Shown here: piece after piece, positions 6,698-14,978 of the stretch
How the letters are laid out: the number at the start of each line of letters is the position of its first letter
How positions within the stretch are numbered: position 1 is the stretch's first letter
Origin: RGUW01 sp040399325
GTDB lineage: Bacteria > Cyanobacteriota > Cyanobacteriia > PCC-6307 > Cyanobiaceae
Assembly (NCBI GenBank): GCA_040399325.1
Contig: JBBASJ010000042.1
Span: forward strand, 1-20,979
Length of the DNA: 20,979 nucleotides
Direction of reading: 5' to 3'
The notes under the pieces: model-generated
The model's database searches: none
Told to the model about the DNA's origin: nothing
What the model saw: only the letters and a program-made list of their open reading frames with translations
Program-made: the position numbers and the translations under genes

Positions 6698-7342
6698 GTG
6701 CAGGCCAGGGGCAGTGCGGCGCCGCAAGACCCCTACCGGGGCCTTGATCCGGGGGTCTGCATCGGTGTCGATGAAGTGGGCCGGGGCAGCGTGTTCGGCC
6801 CGGTCTTCGCTGCGGCCGTGCAGCTGCCCGCTGCTGCCCACGCACACCTGGCAGCAGCGGGTCTGACCGACAGCAAGCAGCTCTCTGCCAAACGGCGTCA
6901 GGCCCTGGTGCCCAGGATTGAGCACTGGGCTCGCGGCTGGTCCTTGGGTCAGGCCTCGGCGGCAGAGATCGACCGTTTCGGGATTCGTCGGGCCACCGAG
7001 CTGGCCATGCTGCGGGCCCTGCAGCGTCGTCCATGGCAACCCGAGTTGCTGATCGTCGATGGCAACCTGCCGCTGCGGTTGTGGTCAGGTCCCCAGTGCA
7101 CCCTGGTGGCCGGCGATCGCCACTGCCTGGCCATCGCCGCAGCCAGTGTGATCGCCAAGCAGGCTCGCGATGGCCTGATCACACGCCTGGCGGCCCGCTA
7201 CCCCGGCTTCGGCCTGGAACGGCATGCCGGTTACGGCACGGCCCAGCACCGTCAGGCGCTGTCGCGGTTTGGGCTGACGCCGCTGCATCGCCGCAGTTTT
7301 TTGAAATCCTGGGCGGTAGCTTCACTCCAGGGCCCCGATTAA
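6698..7342 (+). CDS. rnhB: Ribonuclease HII
   Basis: Cleaves the RNA strand of RNA-DNA hybrids and removes single ribonucleotides from DNA. The 214-residue reading has the type 2 RNase H signature: D25 and E26 in GVDEVGRGSVFGPV, the TDSKQLS motif (57-63), D121 in IVDGN, and D158 within ASVIAKQARD, followed by HAGYGT. All expected metal-binding residues are present. The start is uncertain: GTG at 6698, 11 bases after the rne stop, is the first possible, but the conserved core begins only near residue 20, so a slightly later start cannot be excluded. Its TAA stop lies within the four bases TTAA shared with the stop of the opposing DUF1997 gene. Confidence 0.93.
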   Translation: MQARGSAAPQDPYRGLDPGVCIGVDEVGRGSVFGPVFAAAVQLPAAAHAHLAAAGLTDSKQLSAKRRQALVPRIEHWARGWSLGQASAAEIDRFGIRRATELAMLRALQRRPWQPELLIVDGNLPLRLWSGPQCTLVAGDRHCLAIAAASVIAKQARDGLITRLAARYPGFGLERHAGYGTAQHRQALSRFGLTPLHRRSFLKSWAVASLQGPD

Positions 7343-7872
7343 GCGGCGGCAGGGGTGTGCGGGGATTCCGTGCACCACCGCTCAAAATCCCCGAGCAGTT
7401 GCTGCCCGACCCTGCCCTTGATGCCAAGCAGGATGCCGGAGAGCAAGGACTGGCCCGTGGCTTCCAGCACCCCGGCAGGGATCAGACGCAACAGGGGCGG
7501 CTGGCTCACCTCAACCGCAAGGGTTGCTTCTCCGCTGAGTCCCTGACCATCGGCACGGAGCCAGGAACTGAGCGTCAGCACGAAGTCATCGACCAGACCC
7601 AGTCCTTCGAGCTGGCAGTCCCTGGCCTCGAGTTCGAGGCGGTCGCCTTCAAGCCTGGTCGCCAGCTCCACGATCGGCTGGATCCGCAGTTGAAACACCT
7701 GCAGGGGGCTGACCGCATAGCGATAGCGACCAGGCCCCAGCGGCTCCAGCTGGTCAGGGTCCAGCAGGGCGTTGACCACGCGCTGTTCCTGGCGCAGATA
7801 GGCCGGCAGACGATCCCAGTGCCGGTTCACCGCCAGGGTCAGTTGCTGGCTGGCACGGAAGGCCAAGGGCAT
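7339..7872 (-). CDS. DUF1997 family protein
   Basis: A 177-residue protein of the DUF1997 family, found in cyanobacteria and plastid-bearing plants; function unknown. The start chosen is MPLAFRASQQLTLAVNRHWD. Upstream in-frame sequence is Cys/Arg-rich, does not look coding, and overlaps the pheA start. The pattern fits the family: RYRYAVSPLQVFQLRIQPIV, then a segment with the conserved Cys in ARDCQLEGLG, and LLRLIPAGVLEATGQSLLSG, then an IKGRV...DFERWC ending. No signal peptide or membrane helix is seen, so it is probably cytosolic or loosely membrane-associated, as START-like folds often are. It is divergent from pheA (20 bases between starts as annotated) and convergent with rnhB, overlapping it by 4 bases. 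Confidence 0.85.
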   Translation of the reverse strand: MPLAFRASQQLTLAVNRHWDRLPAYLRQEQRVVNALLDPDQLEPLGPGRYRYAVSPLQVFQLRIQPIVELATRLEGDRLELEARDCQLEGLGLVDDFVLTLSSWLRADGQGLSGEATLAVEVSQPPLLRLIPAGVLEATGQSLLSGILLGIKGRVGQQLLGDFERWCTESPHTPAAA

Positions 7873-7892
7873 GGCCAGCTGGCCGAGGCGGC

Positions 7893-8819
7893 ATGATCCT
7901 ATCGAGCACCCCAGCAGCCCCCATGCGCGTTGCCTTCCTTGGACCGAGCGGCACCTATGGCGAGCAGGCGGCACGGCGCCTGGTCCAGCTCGAAGCCATC
8001 GAGGCTGCCGACCTGGTGCCCCAGCTCGGCATTCGTGCTGTGGTTCAGGCGCTGGCCGCCTCGGTCTGCGATGCAGCGGTGGTCCCGGTCGAGAATTCGG
8101 TGGAAGGGGGTGTGACCGCTGCCCTCGATGCCCTCTGGGAGCACCCGGAGCTCAGCGTGGCCCGGGCCCTGGTGCTGCCCATTCGCCACGCACTGCTGGG
8201 CAGTGGCCCGCTGGAGGCTGTCAGTGAGGTGCTCTCCCACCCGCAGGCTCTGGCCCAGTGCAGTCAGTGGCTTGCCGACCAGTTGCCCTCAGCCCTGCAG
8301 CTGCCCACCAGCTCCACCGCAGAGGCCGCCCGCATGGTGCGTGGCAGCCGCTTCCGGGCGGCCGTGGCATCGCTGGAGGCGGCCCGCGAACACGGCCTCA
8401 CCGTGCTGGCCCATCCGATCAATGATGTCGCTGGCAACTGCACCCGCTTTCTGCTGTTGCGCCGGGGCGAGCGAGCCAGCCATGGCGATCTGGCCAGCCT
8501 GGCCTTCTCCCTGCATGCCAACCGGCCTGGGGCGCTGCTGGAGGCCCTGGCCTGTTTCGAGCGCCATCAGCTGAACATGGGGCGCATCGAATCGAGGCCC
8601 TCCAAGCGCGAGATGGGCGAATACATCTTTTTTGTGGACCTCGAACTCTCCAGGGAGTCAGCCGAGCAGACCCTGCGGGCGGCTCTGGCTGACCTCACCC
8701 CCCTGTGCGAGCACCTCGCCCTGTTTGGGGCCTATCCGTTGACGACCGACCTGGAGAGCACCCCCCTTGAGAGCAACGACCTGGAGAGCAACGACCAGGA
8801 GCTGGCTTCCCAGGGCTGA
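7893..8819 (+). CDS. pheA: Prephenate dehydratase with ACT domain
   Basis: Converts prephenate to phenylpyruvate in phenylalanine synthesis. The 308-residue reading has the dehydratase domain: RVAFLGPSGTYGEQAA (12-27), VPVENSVEGGV (64-74), and NDVAGNCTRFLLL with the catalytic TRF triad. A C-terminal ACT domain follows, with the GALLEAL and ESRPSK motifs that bind phenylalanine for feedback inhibition. No chorismate mutase domain is attached. The start may instead be the ATG at 7923 (MRVAFLGPSG), which gives 298 residues and leaves 50 rather than 20 bases to the divergent DUF1997 gene for promoters. The extreme C-terminus is a short tandem repeat (LESTP, LESND, LESND) outside the ACT fold. The stop directly abuts that of the convergent methyltransferase gene. 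Confidence 0.95.
   Translation: MILSSTPAAPMRVAFLGPSGTYGEQAARRLVQLEAIEAADLVPQLGIRAVVQALAASVCDAAVVPVENSVEGGVTAALDALWEHPELSVARALVLPIRHALLGSGPLEAVSEVLSHPQALAQCSQWLADQLPSALQLPTSSTAEAARMVRGSRFRAAVASLEAAREHGLTVLAHPINDVAGNCTRFLLLRRGERASHGDLASLAFSLHANRPGALLEALACFERHQLNMGRIESRPSKREMGEYIFFVDLELSRESAEQTLRAALADLTPLCEHLALFGAYPLTTDLESTPLESNDLESNDQELASQG
8751..8795 (+). repeat. Three 15-bp tandem units in the 3' end of pheA
   Basis: Units 8751-8765, 8766-8780 and 8781-8795 encode LESTP, LESND and LESND. The second and third units differ by two bases (CTTGAG versus CTGGAG starts at codon level), and the first is more diverged. It looks like a slippage-made, acidic C-terminal tail. Confidence 0.8.
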
Positions 8820-8825
8820 TCAGCC
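8814..8825. other. Palindrome centred on two abutting stop codons
   Basis: GGCTGATCAGCC is a perfect 12-bp palindrome. Its centre TGA|TCA is the stop of pheA (8817-8819) and, on the other strand, the stop of the methyltransferase gene (8820-8822). No T-run follows on either side, so it is at best a weak bidirectional end signal. Confidence 0.6.
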
Positions 8826-9698
8826 TGGCTTCTGCCCCTTGAACACCCCGAACTGCATCAGCCCTGTGGTGAAGGCCCAGTGCATCAGCAGGATGGTGGG
8901 CACCTCGCGCAGGCCGAGCGCCACACCGCGGGGGCCGAGACCCAGCACAGCTGCTGGACGGCGAAAGCCCTCGAGAATCGAATCAATCCAGGAGGGGAGG
9001 GTTGGCTTCGACCAGTCAGCAATCGTGACCCTCACTCCGTCAGCGTGACCGCTGCCCTGTAGATGGGCTCTCAGGCCTTCGATCGAAGCAAATTCAGGGT
9101 GTGCCCAGTCGTCGAGGAGGCGCCGCATCACCCAGCGCTCCCGAGGGCTCAGGGGGGTCTGGGTGTCGTCACGGCGGTTCCAGTCGGCCACGGCCAGCAG
9201 GCCACCGGGCCTGAGCACCCGCAGCAGTTCGTCGGCGTACCGCTGTTTGTCGGCCATGTGAGGACAGGCTTCGACGCTCCAGACCGCATCGAACTGCCGC
9301 TCGCCGAACCCGAGTTCCAGCGCGTCCATGACCGCGAAACGGCAGTGCCGGCTCAGCGGCTCCGGGGTTAGGGCCTGAGCCCGGGCGATCTGGGCCTGGC
9401 TGATGCTGATGCCCTGCACGTCGAAGCCGTAGTCGGCAGCCAGGATCCGGGCACTGCCACCGATGCCGCACCCCACATCGAGCACGCGACTGCCCCTGGG
9501 CAGCGTGTCGAGGCCGCTCCACTGCACCAGGGCATGCACGAAATCGACCTTGGCGGCACGAAAATCCCGCCGCCTGGGGGGCGATCCGTAGTGGCCCAGG
9601 TGGATGTGGTCGCCCCAGAGACGCTCCAGCAGGGCATCGTTGGTCCAGTTGTCGTAGGCCCTGGCAACGCTGCTGCTGTTGGTGAAGGCCCTGCTCAT
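8820..9698 (-). CDS. MPBQ/MSBQ-type quinone methyltransferase (Synechocystis Slr0418-like)
   Basis: SAM-dependent class I methyltransferase of 292 residues. The close match, from memory, is the Synechocystis 2-methyl-6-phytyl(solanesyl)-benzoquinol methyltransferase Slr0418: AYDNWTNDALLERLWGDHIH, then LGHYGSPP, DFVHALVQWSGLDTLP, the SAM motif VLDVGCGIGGSARILA (72-87), VWSVEACPHMADK, LLRVLRPGGLLAVADWNRRDD and the ending EVPTILLMHWAFTTGLMQFG. It would methylate precursors of plastoquinone and tocopherols at the thylakoid or envelope membrane. The start at MSRAFTNSSSVARAY omits the hydrophobic N-terminal segment that Slr0418 has, so membrane contact may rely on the C-terminal part. Further in-frame sequence upstream overlaps the LON-domain gene and does not look like this family. 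It lies 13 bases downstream of the LON-domain gene. A tocopherol methyltransferase is the alternative. Confidence 0.87.
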   Translation of the reverse strand: MSRAFTNSSSVARAYDNWTNDALLERLWGDHIHLGHYGSPPRRRDFRAAKVDFVHALVQWSGLDTLPRGSRVLDVGCGIGGSARILAADYGFDVQGISISQAQIARAQALTPEPLSRHCRFAVMDALELGFGERQFDAVWSVEACPHMADKQRYADELLRVLRPGGLLAVADWNRRDDTQTPLSPRERWVMRRLLDDWAHPEFASIEGLRAHLQGSGHADGVRVTIADWSKPTLPSWIDSILEGFRRPAAVLGLGPRGVALGLREVPTILLMHWAFTTGLMQFGVFKGQKPG

Positions 9699-9711
9699 GG
9701 TTGCGTGCCGG

Positions 9712-10359
9712 TCACGAAGGGGTGAAGGTGTCCTTGAGGACGGTGCGGGCCGCCAGTTGCCGCCGCGTGTGATCGAGCAGCTTGTATTCCTCGCGCAGTC
9801 GTTCGCTCGTGTCGGTGATCTCCAGCAGGGCCTGCTGTTGATCCGCCACAGGACCTGCCAGGTGCGCTCCGATCCAGAAGGACAGTTCCCTCGGCAGATC
9901 AGGTAGGTCCGACGGCAGTGTTGCAGGCTTGCCAAGCAGCTTGCCGGTCAGCTCCACCACATCACGCAGGGCCTGTCTGACGTCGGCCGCCAGGGAGACC
10001 AGTTCATCAGGGCTATCGACACGGTCATCCTCGATCCAGCTCACGAGGGCCAATCGGTACGGCGCCTCCCGCAGGATTTCGAGCACCCTGAAGCGTTGCT
10101 GACCCAGGGTGACCACGTTGCTGCGGTCATTGTCCTGGGTGCGGCATTGGATGATCTCGGCGCAACATCCAACGCTGGCCATGGTCTGGGAGTCGGGATC
10201 CCATCGGATCACGCCGAAGCGTTTGTCCTCCGCAAGAGCCGTGCGCAGCATCATGCGGTAACGCGGCTCGAAGATGTGCAGGGGGAGCACCTCCTGCGGG
10301 AACAGGACCAGATCGGGAAGGGGGAACAGCGGCAGCTCTCTCACAGCCAGTTCGCCCAT
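9712..10359 (-). CDS. LON substrate-binding-domain protein (no ATPase or protease domain)
   Basis: A 215-residue protein matching only the N-terminal substrate-binding domain of Lon protease: VRELPLFPLPDLVLFPQEVL, then PLHIFEPRYRMML, followed by FGVIRW, VGCCAEI and RSNVVTLGQQRFRVLE. The Walker motifs and the Ser-Lys protease dyad of Lon are absent, and the length fits the stand-alone family. The C-terminal half is helical, with ELSFWIGAHL and REEYKLLDHTRRQLAARTVL. The family is widespread in cyanobacteria and of unsettled role; it may act as an adaptor or scaffold. The start MGELAVRELPLF at 10359 was chosen because the family begins just before RELPLFPLP; an in-frame start at 10437 would overlap the stem-loops after rpsJ. 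Confidence 0.88.
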   Translation of the reverse strand: MGELAVRELPLFPLPDLVLFPQEVLPLHIFEPRYRMMLRTALAEDKRFGVIRWDPDSQTMASVGCCAEIIQCRTQDNDRSNVVTLGQQRFRVLEILREAPYRLALVSWIEDDRVDSPDELVSLAADVRQALRDVVELTGKLLGKPATLPSDLPDLPRELSFWIGAHLAGPVADQQQALLEITDTSERLREEYKLLDHTRRQLAARTVLKDTFTPS

Positions 10360-10398
10360 GGAGTCGCCGATTGATGCATGGATCCTAGGGAGCCCAGG

Positions 10399-10444
10399 CC
10401 CGTGATCGCTTGGCTGATCACGGGGACTGATCGCCACGATCAGT
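10399..10444 (-). terminator. Two tandem stem-loops between rpsJ and the LON-domain gene
   Basis: CCCGTGATC (10399-10407) pairs perfectly with GATCACGGG (10416-10424) around 8 bases. ACTGATC (10426-10432) pairs with GATCAGT (10438-10444) around 5 bases. They are one base apart, inside the 141-bp spacer after the last ribosomal gene. No T-run follows on the minus strand, so they may be a Rho-independent terminator lacking its U-tract, a processing signal, or a 3'-end stabiliser. Confidence 0.45.
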
Positions 10445-10500
10445 CAGACCTGGCCACTCCAACCGGCCTGAGTTTCGATGCGGAACGCTGGAGGCAGGCC

Positions 10501-10821
10501 TCAGAGCTTGACTTCGATGTCGACACCACTGGGCAGGTCGAGCTTCATCAGCGCATCGATGGTCTTCGAGCTGGGGCTGAAGATGTCGATGATGCGGCGA
10601 TGGGTCCGGGTTTCGAAATGCTCGCGTGAATCCTTGTCCACGTGGGGTGACCGCAGCACGCAGTAGATCTTGCGCTTGGTCGGCAGGGGAATCGGTCCGA
10701 TCGCTGTTGCAGCGGTGTGATCGGCCGTTTCGATGATTTTTTCGCAGGACAGATCGAGCATGCGGCGGTCAAATGCCTTGAGCCGGATGCGGATCTTCTG
10801 CTGGGAGATGGCAGTGGACAT
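10501..10821 (-). CDS. rpsJ: 30S ribosomal protein S10
   Basis: Ribosomal protein S10 of 106 residues, the usual length. It binds 16S rRNA in the small-subunit head and also serves as NusE in antitermination. Typical segments are KIRIRLKAFDRRMLDLSCEK, IGPIPLPTKRKIYCVLRSPH and REHFETRTHRRIIDI, ending DLPSGVDIEVKL. The start at MSTAISQQKIRIRL fits cyanobacterial S10; 22 further upstream in-frame residues look non-coding. It lies 167 bases after tuf on the same strand, the standard cyanobacterial order rpsL-rpsG-fusA-tuf-rpsJ, here separated from the rest of the S10 operon. Confidence 0.97.
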   Translation of the reverse strand: MSTAISQQKIRIRLKAFDRRMLDLSCEKIIETADHTAATAIGPIPLPTKRKIYCVLRSPHVDKDSREHFETRTHRRIIDIFSPSSKTIDALMKLDLPSGVDIEVKL

Positions 10822-10923
10822 GGGGAGAAAAACGCTGAGGGCTTGCGCCAGTCGGGGGCGCAGGACCAGGTTGGGGAGGCTTGCCACAAGGGCAGGCCTT
10901 GAGGCCAGGTTGTCGAGGTGCGG

Positions 10924-10956
10924 AAGGGGTGAAGGCCGGTGTGACCCTCACCCCTT
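10924..10956 (-). other. Stem-loop in the tuf-rpsJ spacer
   Basis: AAGGGGTGA (10924-10932) and TCACCCCTT (10948-10956) form a perfect 9-bp stem around a 15-base loop that can pair a little further (GG with CC). There is no T-run after it on the minus strand. It may attenuate or process the tuf-rpsJ transcript. Confidence 0.45.
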
Positions 10957-10965
10957 AACCCTAGA

Positions 10966-10982
10966 TCAGCGGAAAACGCTGA
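10966..10982 (-). other. Stem-loop just after the tuf stop codon
   Basis: TCAGCG (10966-10971) pairs with CGCTGA (10977-10982). The loop on the minus strand is TTTTC. It starts 6 bases after the tuf stop, before the larger stem-loop at 10924-10956. Confidence 0.4.
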
Positions 10983-10988
10983 CCAGGA

Positions 10989-12188
<1,200 letters not shown>

Positions 12189-12230
12189 GGTGTTAAAGAA
12201 TCGGGGTGGTGGTTTTGGGTACGGGAAAGA

Positions 12231-14306
12231 TCAGGATTTGCCCTGATTCTTGGAGATGATGGCCTCGGCCACGTTGCGAGGAACTTCCTCGTAGTGACTG
12301 AATTCCATCGAGAAAATACCCCGACCCTGAGTCATGGATCGGAGCTGGGTGGCGTAGCCGAACATCTCGGCCAGAGGCACCTTGGCCTGGACCTTGGACG
12401 TGCCGTCATCGACGGATTGTCCTTCGACCTGGCCGCGGCGTGAGGAGAGATCGCCGATGATCGAACCGAGGAAATCCTCGGGAATCTCGACCTCCACCTT
12501 CATCATCGGCTCAAGAAGTACGGGATTGCACTTCTTGACGGCGTCCTTGAAGGCCATGGAGCCGGCGATTTTGAACGCCATTTCCGAGGAATCGACGTCG
12601 TGGTACGAACCGTCGACCATGGTGACCTTCACGTCAATCATGGGGAAGCCCGCGATCACGCCGGATTCGCAGGTCTCCTTCATGCCGTTTTCGGCAGGAC
12701 CGATGTATTCCTTGGGAACGATGCCGCCAACAATTTTGTTGACGAATTCAAACCCTGAACCCGGCTCTCCGGGCTGCATTTCGATCACCACGTGGCCGTA
12801 CTGGCCCTTGCCACCGGTTTGACGGGCGAACTTGCCTTCGCCTTTGGAGCTGCTGCGGATTGTTTCCCGGTAGGAAACCTGAGGAGCGCCGATGTTGGCC
12901 TCCACCTTGAATTCACGCAGCATGCGGTCCACCAGGATTTCCAGGTGAAGCTCGCCCATGCCAGCAATCACGGTCTGGTTGGTCTCGGGATCCGTTGACA
13001 CCCTGAAGGTTGGATCCTCCTCAGCCAACGACTGGAGTGCCTTGGAGAGCTTTTCCATATCCCCTTTGGTCTTGGGCTCGACAGCCACAGAGATCACAGG
13101 CTCAGGAATGAACAGTGATTCGAGGATGATCGGCTTTGAATCAACGCAAAGGGTGTCACCGGTTGTGGTGTCCTTGAGGCCGAGCACGGCGCCAAGGTCG
13201 CCTGCACGCAGCTCATCGACTTCTTCCCGATCATCAGCTTTCAGCAGAATCAGGCGGGAGATTCTTTCTTTCTTGTCCTTGGTGGAGTTCAGCACGTAGC
13301 TGCCCTTCTGAAGGACTCCTGAATACACGCGCACAAACGTGAGTTTGCCGAACGGATCGGCCATCACTTTGAAGGCCAGAGCGCTGAACGGTTCGTTGTC
13401 GTCGGCAGGGCGGACGGCTTCGGTTCCATCTGCCAGAACACCCTGGATCGGGGGCACGTCCACGGGGGCCGGCAGGTAGTCGACAACGGCGTCGAGCAGG
13501 AGCTGCACACCCTTGTTCTTGAAGGCTGAGCCGCAGAGCATGGGCACAAGGCCGTGCTTCAGCACGCCTTCGCGGATGCCGTCACGCAGTTGCTGCTCGC
13601 TCAGCTCCCCTTTGTCGAGGAACTGCTCGATCAGGTCCTCGTCGGTCTCTGCCACGGCCTCCATCAGGGTGAGACGCCAGGTCTCAGCCAGATCAACCAT
13701 GTCGGCCGGAATATCGGTTTCCTCGATGTCCTTGCCGAGATCGTCCTTGTAGATGAAGGCCCGGTTCTTGACCAGGTCGACAATGCCGCTCAATTCACCT
13801 TCGGCTCCGATCGGGAGCTGGATCGGTACCGCTTTGGCCTTGAGTCGGTCCTTGATCTGACCGTAGACCTTGAGGAAGTCGGCGCCCGTGCGGTCCATCT
13901 TGTTGACGAACACCATGCGCGGAACGCTGTAGCGGTCGGCTTGGCGCCACACCGTTTCCGACTGGGGTTGAACCCCGCCCACGGCACAGAAGACAGCGAT
14001 CACACCATCGAGAACCCGCATCGAGCGCTCGACTTCGATCGTGAAGTCGACGTGCCCGGGGGTGTCGATGATGTTGATGCGGTGCTCTTTCCAGCTGGTG
14101 GAGATGGCGGCAGCGGTGATGGTGATGCCACGCTCACGCTCCTGTTCCATCCAGTCGGTGACGGCGGCGCCGTCATGGACCTCACCCATCTTGTGGACCA
14201 CGCCTGAATAGAACAGGATCCGTTCAGTGGTGGTGGTTTTGCCGGCGTCGATATGGGCTGCGATGCCGATATTTCTGACGCGTTCCAGTGGAAAGGCGCG
14301 AGCCAC
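12231..14306 (-). CDS. fusA: Translation elongation factor G
   Basis: GTPase that drives ribosomal translocation, 691 residues, the normal bacterial length. GTP-binding motifs are AHIDAGKT (17-24), DTPGHVDF (81-88) and NKMD (135-138); RERGITI is intact. Later domains are recognisable by GMGELHLEI, QTGGKGQYGHV and DLSSRRGQVEG, and the end is YEEVPRNVAEAIISKNQGKS. The start is GTG at 14304-14306 (protein MARAFPLERVRNIGIAAHID). No in-frame ATG gives this conserved N-terminus, and a GGAG lies 7 bases upstream (14314-14317), so GTG is well supported. It sits between rpsG and tuf in the str cluster, with two stem-loops in the spacer before it. Confidence 0.98.
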   Translation of the reverse strand: MARAFPLERVRNIGIAAHIDAGKTTTTERILFYSGVVHKMGEVHDGAAVTDWMEQERERGITITAAAISTSWKEHRINIIDTPGHVDFTIEVERSMRVLDGVIAVFCAVGGVQPQSETVWRQADRYSVPRMVFVNKMDRTGADFLKVYGQIKDRLKAKAVPIQLPIGAEGELSGIVDLVKNRAFIYKDDLGKDIEETDIPADMVDLAETWRLTLMEAVAETDEDLIEQFLDKGELSEQQLRDGIREGVLKHGLVPMLCGSAFKNKGVQLLLDAVVDYLPAPVDVPPIQGVLADGTEAVRPADDNEPFSALAFKVMADPFGKLTFVRVYSGVLQKGSYVLNSTKDKKERISRLILLKADDREEVDELRAGDLGAVLGLKDTTTGDTLCVDSKPIILESLFIPEPVISVAVEPKTKGDMEKLSKALQSLAEEDPTFRVSTDPETNQTVIAGMGELHLEILVDRMLREFKVEANIGAPQVSYRETIRSSSKGEGKFARQTGGKGQYGHVVIEMQPGEPGSGFEFVNKIVGGIVPKEYIGPAENGMKETCESGVIAGFPMIDVKVTMVDGSYHDVDSSEMAFKIAGSMAFKDAVKKCNPVLLEPMMKVEVEIPEDFLGSIIGDLSSRRGQVEGQSVDDGTSKVQAKVPLAEMFGYATQLRSMTQGRGIFSMEFSHYEEVPRNVAEAIISKNQGKS

Positions 14307-14313
14307 GTGGGGT

Positions 14314-14317
14314 CTCC
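14314..14317 (-). promoter_or_regulatory. Ribosome binding site of fusA
   Basis: GGAG on the minus strand, 7 bases before the GTG start. It is the clearest Shine-Dalgarno motif in the str cluster and supports the non-ATG start of EF-G. Confidence 0.6.
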
Positions 14318-14351
14318 GGGAGGAAAATCAAAAGGCGGGCGTCACTCTACA

Positions 14352-14385
14352 GAGCGGGCCTGCCTCAGAGGCTGAGGCAGGGCTC
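14352..14385 (-). other. Strong stem-loop in the rpsG-fusA spacer
   Basis: CCTGCCTCAG (14359-14368) pairs perfectly with CTGAGGCAGG (14372-14381) around a 3-base loop. A GAGC/GCTC extension (14352-14355 with 14382-14385) adds 4 bp across a 3-base bulge. It lies 46 bases before the fusA start. No direct T-run follows, although TTTTGATTTT occurs about 20 bases later. It is the most stable-looking hairpin of the window and a candidate attenuator, processing site or mRNA stability element. Confidence 0.6.
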
Positions 14386-14403
14386 GGCAAACGGGAGAGT
14401 GGT

Positions 14404-14429
14404 GGTCTGACTGCCCAGGAACTCAGACC
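14404..14429 (-). other. Stem-loop after the rpsG stop codon
   Basis: GGTCTGA (14404-14410) pairs with TCAGACC (14423-14429) around a 12-base loop. It begins 10 bases after the rpsG stop and precedes the stronger hairpin at 14352-14385. Confidence 0.45.
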
Positions 14430-14439
14430 GTGGTTGGCA

Positions 14440-14910
14440 TCAGTAGCGGTAGTGGGCAAAAGCCTTGTTGGCTTCGGCCATCTTGTGAGTCTCCTCACGC
14501 TTGCGCACGGCACTGCCGGCTTCGTTGGCGGCGTCCATGAGCTCACCGGCCAGCTTGTGGGCCATGCTGCGGCCATTGCGGGCGCGGGAGAAGTTGACCA
14601 GCCAGCGCAGGGCCATGGCCGTGCCCCGTTCCTGACGCACTTCCATGGGCACCTGATAGGTGGCACCGCCGACCCGACGGGCACGCACTTCAACCAGTGG
14701 GGTGGCGTTCTTGACGGCCGTTTCAAACAGTTCGAGGGGGTCGCCACCGGTGCGCTCACCGATCAGACCGAAGGCATCGGAGAGGATCCGCTGTGCCGTT
14801 GACTTCTTGCCGTGCTTCATCAGCCTGGCCACGATCATCGATGCGAGGCGACTGTTGAACTGGGGATCAGGAAGGATCGGACGTTTTTCGGCAGCGTTGC
14901 GGCGGGACAT
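14440..14910 (-). CDS. rpsG: 30S ribosomal protein S7
   Basis: Ribosomal protein S7, 156 residues, which nucleates assembly of the 30S head and contacts the E-site tRNA. The sequence is canonical: MSRRNAAEKRPILPDPQFNS, then LASMIVARLMKHGKKSTAQRI, then PLVEVRARRVGGATYQVPMEV, and the end KMAEANKAFAHYRY. The start is ATG at 14910, with no GGAG-like motif upstream. It lies 68 bases after rpsL in the str cluster, and as the known autoregulatory protein of the str operon in Escherichia coli it could feed back on this transcript; no such target site was identified here. Confidence 0.99.
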   Translation of the reverse strand: MSRRNAAEKRPILPDPQFNSRLASMIVARLMKHGKKSTAQRILSDAFGLIGERTGGDPLELFETAVKNATPLVEVRARRVGGATYQVPMEVRQERGTAMALRWLVNFSRARNGRSMAHKLAGELMDAANEAGSAVRKREETHKMAEANKAFAHYRY

Positions 14911-14961
14911 AAACCGGAACCGGGCAGATGGTGAAGTGTCAGTGGGTTGGATCGTCGATCA

Positions 14962-14976
14962 CGGGGACGAACCCCG
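14962..14976 (-). other. Small GC stem-loop after the rpsL stop codon
   Basis: CGGGG (14962-14966) pairs with CCCCG (14972-14976) around 5 bases, directly behind the rpsL stop at 14979-14981. Short but all G-C. Confidence 0.4.
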
Positions 14977-14978
14977 GT

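Noticed and set aside
5115..7034. Long minus-strand frame opposite rne and rnhB
   Set aside because: Same reason: the plus strand carries complete catalytic motifs of two known families, and the minus product is low in motif content.
1126..7120. GCGATCGC (HIP1) octamers at 1126-1133, 1968-1975 and 7113-7120
   Set aside because: Three copies in 21 kb of GC-rich DNA is only modestly above chance, so I make no claim of enrichment.
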